Origin: Planctomycetota bacterium
GTDB taxonomy: Bacteria > Planctomycetota > PLA2
Length of the DNA stretch: 35,070 nt
NCBI GenBank assembly: GCA_027297745.1
Contig: JAPUHK010000100.1
Location: 1-35,070, forward strand
Direction: 5' to 3'
Below are positions 7,992 to 14,205 of this stretch, one piece after another. The position numbers and the translations under genes are program-made. Within the stretch, counting starts at the first letter, position 1. The number at the start of each line of letters is the position of its first letter. A model generated the notes under the pieces. The model made no database searches and was not told where the DNA came from. It saw only the letters and a program-made list of their open reading frames with translations.

Positions 7992-9758
7992 CTAGCGCCC
8001 CCGCCTCCGCTTGCGCTTCTTCTCGAACACCAGCGTGGTGCGCTGGAAGCTGGTCCCCTTGACCGGCTGGTACGACGACGGCTTGGCGTTCCAGCCCTTG
8101 AAGATGGGCATGGCCTTCAGGTAGTCCTCGAGCTTGGTGCCCGCAGGCACGGACTCGACGATGATCGTCATCGACACGTGATCCTGCCGGATCAGCAGGT
8201 GCTCGATGTCGAAGTAGTGCACCTCTTTGTGGTGCTCGCGGATAACCGCGAACATGCCGTTCCAGATCCGCAGCGCGCTGACGATGGGTGGGATGTTATC
8301 GCTCTGGTCGCCGAACTCCTTGCGCAGCAGATACCGCATCTTCTTCAACGCGCGCAGATAGCTCGACAGCACCTCGGGCGGAGGCACGCGGCGCTCGATC
8401 GTATCGGGGTCCATCAGCACGGGCCGCCCGCCGCGCTGCTCCGGCGCCACCTTGTTGTACGCGGCCGCCACCTGCTGAAAGGCCGTGAACGCATCGGTGG
8501 CGATGTCGCTCCAGAGCTTCTCCCGCAGCGAAGTGCGCTTGTAATAGAAGAAGACCGCCGCCGCGAAGAGTGCGACGAAGAGCAGCGAGACGGTGATCGC
8601 CAGCGGCACCTTGAGCAGGTCGAACTTGTTGGCGACCTTCAGGTCCTCCTGGCGGAAATCGATGCGCAGCGGGTCCACGCCGAGGCCCTTGAGCGCCAGG
8701 CCGAGGGCGATGCTCCCCTCCGCGTTGAGGTCTTCCACCTCGCCGTTGCCGAGTTTGGCCTGGAAGTGGTCGCACGGACGGAAGGCCTCGACGGGCAAGC
8801 CCAGACGCGCTTGCAAGCGTTCCAGCAGGCCGGGAATGCGCAGGCCGGGGCCGGCCACCAGCACGCGGCTGGGCTGGTTGCCTTGTATCGCAGCGCCCGA
8901 GCGCACGTACTCACGCTTCAAGCTACGCACCAACTCGTCGCGCCGCTGACGAAAGAGATCCTCCTCCAGCTCGGCGTGGCTCTTCTCGGTCTCCTTCTTG
9001 TCGTCGAGCGGGTCGCCGATGCTGACCAGCAGATCGCCGGCTTCCCCCTCGTCCACGGCTGCGCCGAGCGCCGCCACCTTCGCGCCGGCCTCGTCCGGGT
9101 CGATGTCCATGTCGCGGGCCAGCGCGTGGGTGATCGTGTCGACCGCCAGCCGGATGGAGCGCAGCGCGCGCACCTTGCCGCCCTGCACGATGATCAAGGA
9201 CGTGGCGGCGTACCCCATGACCAACAGCACGCAGTCCGGCGTTTTCTCGAGCTCGCCCGACGCGCGCACGGTGTTGTAGAAGGCGAGCGCGTCGAGGTCC
9301 ATCGCCAGCGGCTCGACCCCCGCGCTGCGGCTGGCCTCGATCAACCGGCTGAGGTCGTCCTTGCGCGCCGCGAAGACGAGCAGGTCGGTGCCCTCCTCCT
9401 TCTCCGCCACGCGCGTGAACTGGACCACGACGTCGTCGGCGTCGCAGTCGTGCAGATGGTGCTCCACTTCGTACTTGATCACCTTGCGGATCTGGTCGTC
9501 CGCCTTGAAAGGGACCGGGATCTCGCGCACCACGGTCTCGCTGGCGCCCACGTCGGTGATCACCGTGGACTTGTCGAACTTCAGCTCCTTGAACAGCTCG
9601 TTCAGCGAGTCCCGCAGCTCATCGGGGTCCGGGGCGCCGCCGCGCGGGGTCACGTTCCGCTGCGCGTAGCGCGTGACGCGCCACTTCTTGGCATTGCCCA
9701 CCAGCTCGACGGCGCGGACGCCGCGGGTGTGGAAGTCGAGACCGACGGATCGAGCCAC
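7992..9758 (-). CDS. PilM-like actin-fold protein fused to a PilN-like membrane segment (GspL-like architecture)
   Basis: Residues 1-350 look like the PilM cytoplasmic actin-like ATPase: an opening SVGLDFHTRGVRAVEL, a conserved VREIPVPF strand with KYEVEHHL, and late VLVAGPGLRIPGL. Near residue 380 a single membrane helix appears (LAITVSLLFVALFAAAVFFY), followed by about 185 residues of helical and alpha/beta periplasmic sequence ending in a basic tail. In most type IV pilus systems PilM and PilN are separate proteins; a fused form is the layout of GspL in type II secretion. The protein at 588 residues matches neither PilM alone (about 350) nor typical GspL (about 400). Predicted role: platform linking a cytoplasmic assembly ATPase to the periplasm. 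No secretin or ATPase gene is in the window. Confidence 0.75.
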   Translation of the reverse strand: MARSVGLDFHTRGVRAVELVGNAKKWRVTRYAQRNVTPRGGAPDPDELRDSLNELFKELKFDKSTVITDVGASETVVREIPVPFKADDQIRKVIKYEVEHHLHDCDADDVVVQFTRVAEKEEGTDLLVFAARKDDLSRLIEASRSAGVEPLAMDLDALAFYNTVRASGELEKTPDCVLLVMGYAATSLIIVQGGKVRALRSIRLAVDTITHALARDMDIDPDEAGAKVAALGAAVDEGEAGDLLVSIGDPLDDKKETEKSHAELEEDLFRQRRDELVRSLKREYVRSGAAIQGNQPSRVLVAGPGLRIPGLLERLQARLGLPVEAFRPCDHFQAKLGNGEVEDLNAEGSIALGLALKGLGVDPLRIDFRQEDLKVANKFDLLKVPLAITVSLLFVALFAAAVFFYYKRTSLREKLWSDIATDAFTAFQQVAAAYNKVAPEQRGGRPVLMDPDTIERRVPPPEVLSSYLRALKKMRYLLRKEFGDQSDNIPPIVSALRIWNGMFAVIREHHKEVHYFDIEHLLIRQDHVSMTIIVESVPAGTKLEDYLKAMPIFKGWNAKPSSYQPVKGTSFQRTTLVFEKKRKRRRGR

Positions 9759-9804
9759 GGGTACGTTCTATCCTCTCCCGCCCGGACGAGCGGAAGTGGT
9801 CATT

Positions 9805-10146
9805 CTACCGGCGGGCCTCGTACTTGCGGCGCTGCTCATCGGTGAGCACGTCTTCGACGATGCGCTGCTTCCAGCTCTCCGTGATTTGCTCGATCTCCAG
9901 GGTGTGCGCGTTGCGGGAGCGGGCAAGCCGCACTTCGGTGTCGTACATCCAGAGCCTTTCCTCGACCTGGCGCGTCTGGGAGGCGCTCAGGTCCAGGATC
10001 TCCCGGTAGTCCTGCGCCCGCAGCTCCACGGACGAGGGGGCGCTGCGCGGCGTGGCCACGACCGTGCCGACCCAGCTGCCCATCCCGAAGCCGCCCACGA
10101 AGCTCAGCGCCAGGGCCACGAGCAGGAAACGCTTCAGCTCTCGCAT
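9805..10146 (-). CDS. Small membrane-anchored periplasmic protein, heavy-metal-sensor/Spy-like
   Basis: The 113-residue product starts with an uncleaved-looking membrane helix (FLLVALALSFVGGFGMGSWV). An all-helical periplasmic part follows, with the ILDLSASQTRQVEERL and VEDVLTDEQRRKYEARR segments. Paired LT/LS..Q helices like these occur in CpxP/Spy and in CnrX-type periplasmic sensors. It is the third gene after an ECF sigma factor and an anti-sigma factor (stop-to-start gap of three bases), the same order of ideas as the cnrYXH system. A role as a periplasmic signal input for the anti-sigma factor is inferred from this context; metal ligands (His/Met clusters) are not evident. Confidence 0.7.
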   Translation of the reverse strand: MRELKRFLLVALALSFVGGFGMGSWVGTVVATPRSAPSSVELRAQDYREILDLSASQTRQVEERLWMYDTEVRLARSRNAHTLEIEQITESWKQRIVEDVLTDEQRRKYEARR

Positions 10147-10149
10147 GGC

Positions 10150-10515
10150 TTACCTCCGGAAGAGGGGGTCCGCGATGGCCTCCTCGGCGCGCAGGATCTC
10201 AGGCAGGGCCTCCATGGCGAGCAGCGCCAGGCCGACCGCGGCCAGCACCGCCGCAGCCACCAGGACGCGCTTCAAGAAGCGCCGCGCCTCCTCGAGGTCC
10301 AGCACGGGTGCCGCGGCTGCCCGGCGTGCGAGCTCGGCGGCGAAGCCGGGCGGCGGCTCGGGCGCCCCTGCCAGCACTTCGCTGCGGATCAGGCGGCACT
10401 GTTCGATGCGAGCCTGCAGCTCCTCGTCCGCCTCCGCCTGCTGTTCCAGACGCTGCGCATCTCCGGCCTCCATCAGGCCGTCCACGTAGCGCCAGATCTG
10501 ATCGTCACTGTACAT
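10150..10515 (-). CDS. Membrane-bound anti-sigma factor
   Basis: I set the start at 10515 (MYSDDQIWRYVDG), because AAAAGGAGG lies about eleven bases upstream; the longer frame in the ORF track is translated from inside the sigma gene. The 121-residue product has a short N-terminal helical domain (IWRYVDGLMEAGDAQRLEQQAEADEEL-type region), as in many zinc-less anti-sigma factors that begin WxYVDG, followed by one membrane helix (VLVAAAVLAAVGLALLAM) and a short periplasmic tail. It overlaps the ECF sigma gene by 11 bases, the normal coupled sigma/anti-sigma arrangement. No HxxxCxxC zinc motif is present. Confidence 0.8.
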   Translation of the reverse strand: MYSDDQIWRYVDGLMEAGDAQRLEQQAEADEELQARIEQCRLIRSEVLAGAPEPPPGFAAELARRAAAAPVLDLEEARRFLKRVLVAAAVLAAVGLALLAMEALPEILRAEEAIADPLFRR

Positions 10516-11062
10516 GGCTTTGCAGCCTCCTTTTGAGCAGAGCGCGGGCCCTGTGCAAGCGGCTCTCCACCGTTCCCAGCGAGACGCGCAGAACATCCGC
10601 GATCTCCTGGTAGTGGAGCCCCTGCAGCTCGCGCAGCGCAAGCACCGATCGATAGTGCTCCGGCAACTCCGCGATGGCCGCGCGCACCAGGCGGCGTATT
10701 TCGGCCGTCTGCGCGCTTTCTCGTGGGCCGCTCAAGCCGTCGGGCGGGGGCTCGGACTCCTCCAATGCTACCGCCGGCCGGCGGCGCAGCTTCTTTCTGT
10801 GATCCTTGGCGGCGTTCACCGCAACCCTGTAGAGCCAGGTGTAGAACTTCGATTTGCCGTCGAAGGCGCTGATGCGCGTGAAGACCTTCATGAAGACCTC
10901 CTGCGCCACATCCTCGACCTCGTGCGCGTCCCGCAGCACTCCATACAACAGCGCGAATACGCGCCGCTCGTATTTCTCCACGATTTGCCTGAAGGCTTCC
11001 GTGTCGCCTTTGCGCACGCGCGCGATGAGATCGCCTTCCGAGGGTTCGCTGCCCATGCCCAT
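10505..11062 (-). CDS. ECF-family (sigma-70 group 4) RNA polymerase sigma factor
   Basis: The protein has region 2 (EAFRQIVEKYERRVFALLYG, DVAQEVFMKVF, KFYTWLYRVAVN) and region 4 (IAELPEHYRSVLALRE, YQEIADVLRVSLGTVESRL, ending RARALLKRRL), separated by a short linker, with no regions 1 or 3: an ECF sigma. I chose the ATG at 11062 (MGMGSEPSEGDL), which gives a standard length of 185 residues; 11056 is equally possible, and the ORF track start at 11206 would add a 48-residue extension of odd composition. The gene is followed by its overlapping anti-sigma gene and a periplasmic sensor-like gene, so it likely drives an envelope-stress response that includes its own operon. Confidence 0.9.
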   Translation of the reverse strand: MGMGSEPSEGDLIARVRKGDTEAFRQIVEKYERRVFALLYGVLRDAHEVEDVAQEVFMKVFTRISAFDGKSKFYTWLYRVAVNAAKDHRKKLRRRPAVALEESEPPPDGLSGPRESAQTAEIRRLVRAAIAELPEHYRSVLALRELQGLHYQEIADVLRVSLGTVESRLHRARALLKRRLQSHVQ

Positions 11063-11288
11063 AATCAAGCGCCCGCTATCGTCTCCTGCTCCTGCAGCGG
11101 GCGCCCGCACCCGATTGAATCGGTCCGATCGCAGCACGAGTCCACGGCGCAGCCGTTGGCCGTCCGTTCGCGGGCTTGCGCCCCGGGAAGCTTTGGAGAG
11201 AGCCATCGTTCAAGGGGGGAGGGACCGCCGTCAGGCTTTGCATGCGCCTCCTGGATTCAGCGGTCCAGAATCCCATAGGGCCGCTAAT

Positions 11289-11316
11289 GAGACGCCCCAA
11301 AGCGGGCGAACATTCC
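11289..11316 (-). promoter_or_regulatory. Candidate ECF-type promoter for the sigma/anti-sigma operon
   Basis: On the minus strand GGAATG is followed, after 16 bases, by CGTCTC. ECF promoters commonly have a GGAA-type -35 element and a CGTC-type -10 element at this spacing, and many ECF operons are autoregulated. The site lies about 225 bases before the chosen sigma start, or about 80 bases before the alternative start at 11206. Similar short matches occur by chance in GC-rich DNA, so confidence is low. Confidence 0.3.
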
Positions 11317-11322
11317 CCAGAT

Positions 11323-11350
11323 CCCCTACCAGAGGTAGAGGCAGGGGTAC
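11323..11350. repeat. Second copy of the TACCCC/GGTAGAGG-type repeat tract
   Basis: CCCCTACC, a three-base gap and GGTAGAGGCAGGGGTA repeat the composition and word pattern of the hairpin at 7357-7444, about 3.9 kb away. The unit is short and imperfect. It could act as a small hairpin after ribBA, but the match to the other intergenic tract suggests a dispersed low-complexity repeat family. Confidence 0.45.
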
Positions 11351-11361
11351 GGGTGTGTGAG

Positions 11362-11388
11362 CCGGCCAGGGCCCCCCTAGCTGGCCGG
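11362..11388. terminator. Inverted repeat overlapping the ribBA stop codon
   Basis: CCGGCCAG at 11362-11369 and CTGGCCGG at 11381-11388 form a perfect 8-bp stem around an 11-base loop that contains the ribBA stop codon. No T-run follows on the minus strand, so a classical intrinsic terminator is not certain; it may simply stabilise the 3' end. Confidence 0.35.
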
Positions 11389-12636
11389 GGCTTCGGGCGG
11401 GGGCTCGCCGCCGAGGCCGCTCAACAGGTGCCCCAGCTTGTCGCGCTTGGTGACCAGGTAGCGGGCGTTTGCCGGGCTCGGCTCGATCTCGATCGGCACC
11501 CGCTCCACGATCGTCAGGTTGTAGCCCGCCAGCGCCTGGAACTTCTTGGGGTTGTTCGTGAGCAGCCGCATCGAGCGCACGCCGAGGTGGCGCAGGATCT
11601 GGGCGCCCACGCCGTAGTCCCGCTGGTCGGCCTTGAAGCCCAGCGCCTGGTTGGCCTCGACGGTGTCCAGGCCGCCGTCCTGGAGCGCGTAGGCCCGGAT
11701 CTTGTTCTCGATCCCGATGCCGCGGCCCTCCTGGCGCATGTAGAGGATCACGCCGCGCCCGGCTTCTTGCACCTGCTGCATGGCGCGCTTCAGCTGGTCG
11801 CCGCAGTCGCAGCGCAGGGAGCCGAACACGTCCCCGGTCAGGCACTCCGAGTGGGCCCGCACCAGGATCGGATCCTTGAGCGGCGGGTTGCCGTGGTCGG
11901 GGTGCGGTGTCGGGATCCCGAGCGTCAGCGCCAAGTGGGAGCGCTGGTCCACGCGGCTGTGGAACATGTGCAGCTTGAACGGGCCGGCGGCGGTGGGCAG
12001 GTCGATCGTCTCGCTGTGCCGGATGAGCTGCTCCGTACGGCGCCGGTGCTCGACGATCTGCGCCACGGAGCAGATCTGGATGCCGTGCTCCGAGGCGAAC
12101 GCCTGCAGCTCCTGCATGCGGGCCATCGAGCCGTCGGTGTTCATGATCTCGCAGATCACGGCCGCGGGCCTCAGGCCGGCCATGCGCGCCAGGTCCACCG
12201 AGCCCTCGGTCTGGCCCGTGCGCACCAGCACCCCGCCGCGCCGCGCCCGGATCGGCTGGATATGGCCGGGCCGCACGAGGTCCGTGGGCTTTGCCCCCGG
12301 CCGCACCGCGACCTGGATCGTCCGCGCCCGGTCGGCGGCGGAGATGCCCGTGGTGACACCGGTGGCGGCCTCCACCGTGACCGTGAAGTTGGTGCGGAAG
12401 CGCGAGTTGTTCGCGGCCACCATCGGCGGCAGCTCCAGCTGGTCCGCCAGGTCCTCATCGAGCGACAGGCAGACCCAGCCGCGCGCGTGCGTCGCCATGA
12501 GGTTGATCACCGCGGGCGTGACGTGCTCGGCGGCGATGCACAGGTCCCCCTCGTTCTCGCGGTCGGGATCATCCACCAGGATGACCATCCGGCCGGCGCG
12601 GAAGTCCTCCAGAACCTTGGGAATCGAGGCGAGCAT
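11377..12636 (-). CDS. ribBA: Bifunctional 3,4-dihydroxy-2-butanone-4-phosphate synthase / GTP cyclohydrolase II
   Basis: RibBA makes the two precursors of riboflavin, from ribulose 5-phosphate and from GTP, in the cytoplasm. The 419-residue product has a full DHBP-synthase half ([39 protein letters not shown]) and a full GTP-cyclohydrolase-II half with the zinc motif [19 protein letters not shown] and the catalytic RQEGRGIG. One oddity: the DHBP-synthase motif usually written GHTEA reads GQTEG here. The start at 12636 has AGGAGG about nine bases upstream. I see no FMN riboswitch before it. The gene stands alone, divergent from a secreted protein gene. Confidence 0.95.
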   Translation of the reverse strand: MLASIPKVLEDFRAGRMVILVDDPDRENEGDLCIAAEHVTPAVINLMATHARGWVCLSLDEDLADQLELPPMVAANNSRFRTNFTVTVEAATGVTTGISAADRARTIQVAVRPGAKPTDLVRPGHIQPIRARRGGVLVRTGQTEGSVDLARMAGLRPAAVICEIMNTDGSMARMQELQAFASEHGIQICSVAQIVEHRRRTEQLIRHSETIDLPTAAGPFKLHMFHSRVDQRSHLALTLGIPTPHPDHGNPPLKDPILVRAHSECLTGDVFGSLRCDCGDQLKRAMQQVQEAGRGVILYMRQEGRGIGIENKIRAYALQDGGLDTVEANQALGFKADQRDYGVGAQILRHLGVRSMRLLTNNPKKFQALAGYNLTIVERVPIEIEPSPANARYLVTKRDKLGHLLSGLGGEPPPEAPAS

Positions 12637-12700
12637 GGAGCGTGAATCCTCCTGATACGACTGAAATTCTGGCCTCGGATCCGTTCAAAAGCAAGGAAGA

Positions 12701-12725
12701 CGGATGGGGTCTGCCCCCATTCCGC
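12701..12725. repeat. Hairpin in the ribBA/secreted-protein divergent region
   Basis: ATGGGG at 12704-12709 pairs with CCCCAT at 12715-12720 around a five-base loop, and flanking CGG/TCCG extends the stem with one bulge. It lies in the 129-base region between two divergent start codons and could be a binding site or a remnant terminator. No further evidence. Confidence 0.35.
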
Positions 12726-12765
12726 GGGTGCCATCTTAGGTGTGATGCTTAGAGAGGAGAGGCTG

Positions 12766-13989
12766 ATGCGCAAATTGACGCTGGCCGTCCCGATTCTGGC
12801 GCTCCTGGCTCTGCCCCTACGGGCGGGCAATACCATCGAGCTGGTGGAAATGAAGAACGGGCGCCTCTACGAGGCCCAGGAGCTGAAGGTCAAGGGGGAC
12901 CGGCTCTGGATCAGGCTGGCTGAGAAGCGGCCGGGCCAGAAGGTGGCCTTCTCGGTTCCGATCGACAAGGTGGTGCCCGAGTTCGTGTACCACGCCTGGG
13001 TCGCGCAGATCCGTCCCGACTCCGAAAAGGACCAGCTCAAGCTGGCCGCCTGGGCGCGCAAGCAGGGCTTGTTCGCGCTGGCGCTGAAGACCTACAAGGG
13101 CGCCGCCGCGCTGTCCCCGAAGGCGCGCTCGGAGCTCGAGGCGTTCGAGGCCGGCTATGAGGCGGAGGAGTCCGCGTTCCTGTATCGGAAGGCGCGCGAT
13201 CTGTTCGACGCGGGCCGCTTGAAGGAAGCGCGCGTGCTCTCCACGCAGGCCCTGAGCCGCTTCCCCGACTCCGTGGAGCGCAAGGCGGTCGAGGAGCTGA
13301 TCAAGATCGTCGACGAGCGCGAGGCTTTCCTGACCGAGGAGAAGAAGCGCAAGGAGGCGGGGCGCCTGCTCAAGCGGCAGAAACGGGACTACCGCCGCCT
13401 GCAGATCTGGGCCGACCGTGGGCAGCGCTACATAGGCAAGGCGGACTTCATCGACCCGCCTTCGGCGCTGCGGCGGCTGCAGGTCGGGACCGCGATCTAC
13501 GGACGCGTCATGGACATGCTGATCGACCGCCTCCCTTACGTGGAGAACGCCGGGCTGCGCGACGACATGCGGAAGCTGCTGGAGAGCCTGCACACGGGGC
13601 GCATGACCGCGCTGCTGCTGCTGGCCGACGGCCGCTACATGACGGGGGACGTGTTTCTGTCGATGCAGACGGCGCACGAGCTGATCGCAATCGATCCCGG
13701 GAACGAGGGCGCCCACAGGTTGCGGGAGCAGATCCTCTCCGGATCGGCCGGCGGCGGGGGCGGCCCGTTTTCGTACGGCCATCCGATCGGGATCTACACC
13801 CCCGAGCGCATCGTGCGCAGGCGCGCGCTCGATTACCTGGGGATGGCCGGCTACAACGGCGGCGACGGGCACACCAAGAGCGGCTTCGGCGTGCACGTCT
13901 TGTGGCACACGAAGGGTCTCAAGTACCGCAACCCCTGGCTCTACTACGCGAAGCGCGCATACGGCGGGCGCTACCCCCGGGGGTATTAG
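12766..13989 (+). CDS. Secreted protein of unknown function with TPR-like helical region
   Basis: The ATG at 12766 is preceded by GAGAGGAGA and begins a clean Sec signal peptide (MRKLTLAVPILALLALPLRA, cleavage near Ala-Gly). The track start 24 bases earlier would spoil the signal. The mature part of the 407-residue protein begins with a short beta segment (IELVEMKNGRLYEAQELKV), resembling small beta domains that read NG.L..G or similar. A long charged helical region (about 85-310) with repeated helix-turn-helix spacing suggestive of TPRs follows. The C-terminus is Gly/Tyr/His rich (GYNGGDGHTKSGFG...YGGRYPRGY). I do not recognise a named family. It stands alone as a transcription unit, divergent from ribBA. 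Confidence 0.8.
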   Translation: MRKLTLAVPILALLALPLRAGNTIELVEMKNGRLYEAQELKVKGDRLWIRLAEKRPGQKVAFSVPIDKVVPEFVYHAWVAQIRPDSEKDQLKLAAWARKQGLFALALKTYKGAAALSPKARSELEAFEAGYEAEESAFLYRKARDLFDAGRLKEARVLSTQALSRFPDSVERKAVEELIKIVDEREAFLTEEKKRKEAGRLLKRQKRDYRRLQIWADRGQRYIGKADFIDPPSALRRLQVGTAIYGRVMDMLIDRLPYVENAGLRDDMRKLLESLHTGRMTALLLLADGRYMTGDVFLSMQTAHELIAIDPGNEGAHRLREQILSGSAGGGGGPFSYGHPIGIYTPERIVRRRALDYLGMAGYNGGDGHTKSGFGVHVLWHTKGLKYRNPWLYYAKRAYGGRYPRGY

Positions 13990-14000
13990 AGCTCCGCTGT

Positions 14001-14019
14001 CGCGCCGTCCGGCGGCGCG
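14001..14019 (+). terminator. GC-rich hairpin after the secreted-protein gene
   Basis: CGCGCCG and CGGCGCG form a perfect 7-bp stem with a five-base loop, starting 12 bases after the stop codon at 13989. There is no following T-run; in GC-rich genomes such stems often act as weak or factor-assisted terminators. Confidence 0.4.
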
Positions 14020-14158
14020 CGGAAACGGCAGCGGGTAGACGTATCTCTCCGTTGATACGACGTCGGGGACGCGACGCGCCATGCTTGTCCTTTGGGCGGC
14101 CATAACGCCGACGGCGCGACGGCGCCTCGCGCCCGGCCCCGGTCTCGACGATGGGTTC

Positions 14159-14186
14159 TCGGACAAACTCTGGGCTCTGCTAGAAT
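14159..14186 (+). promoter_or_regulatory. Candidate sigma-70-type promoter for tex
   Basis: TAGAAT at 14181-14186 is a good -10 hexamer, one of the few AT-rich hexamers in the 216-base gap. TCGGAC 16 bases upstream is a weak -35. It lies 20 bases before the tex start codon, leaving room for the AGGAGA ribosome-binding site. Rest of the gap (13990-14158) contains only the hairpin noted separately. Confidence 0.4.
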
Positions 14187-14205
14187 CCTGCGGCTCAGGA
14201 GAACC

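Larger units (their letters stand above)
11063..11376. other. Gene-free stretch upstream of the ECF sigma gene
   Basis: About 310 bases between the sigma-factor start and the ribBA stop, both on the minus strand. It holds a candidate ECF-type promoter (11289-11316), a second copy of the TACCCC/GGTAGAGG repeat tract (11323-11350), and an inverted repeat at the ribBA 3' end. ORFs crossing it have no recognisable protein features. If the longer sigma start (11206) is used, the gap shrinks to 170 bases. Confidence 0.5.

Noticed and set aside
7896-9845. 649-residue plus-strand ORF opposite the PilM/PilN-like gene
   Set aside because: Antisense shadow; no recognisable domain, and the minus-strand gene has clear PilM-like features.
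12637-12765. FMN riboswitch before ribBA
   Set aside because: The 129-base gap is short and lacks the conserved multi-helix core of the RFN element; only a small unrelated hairpin is present.
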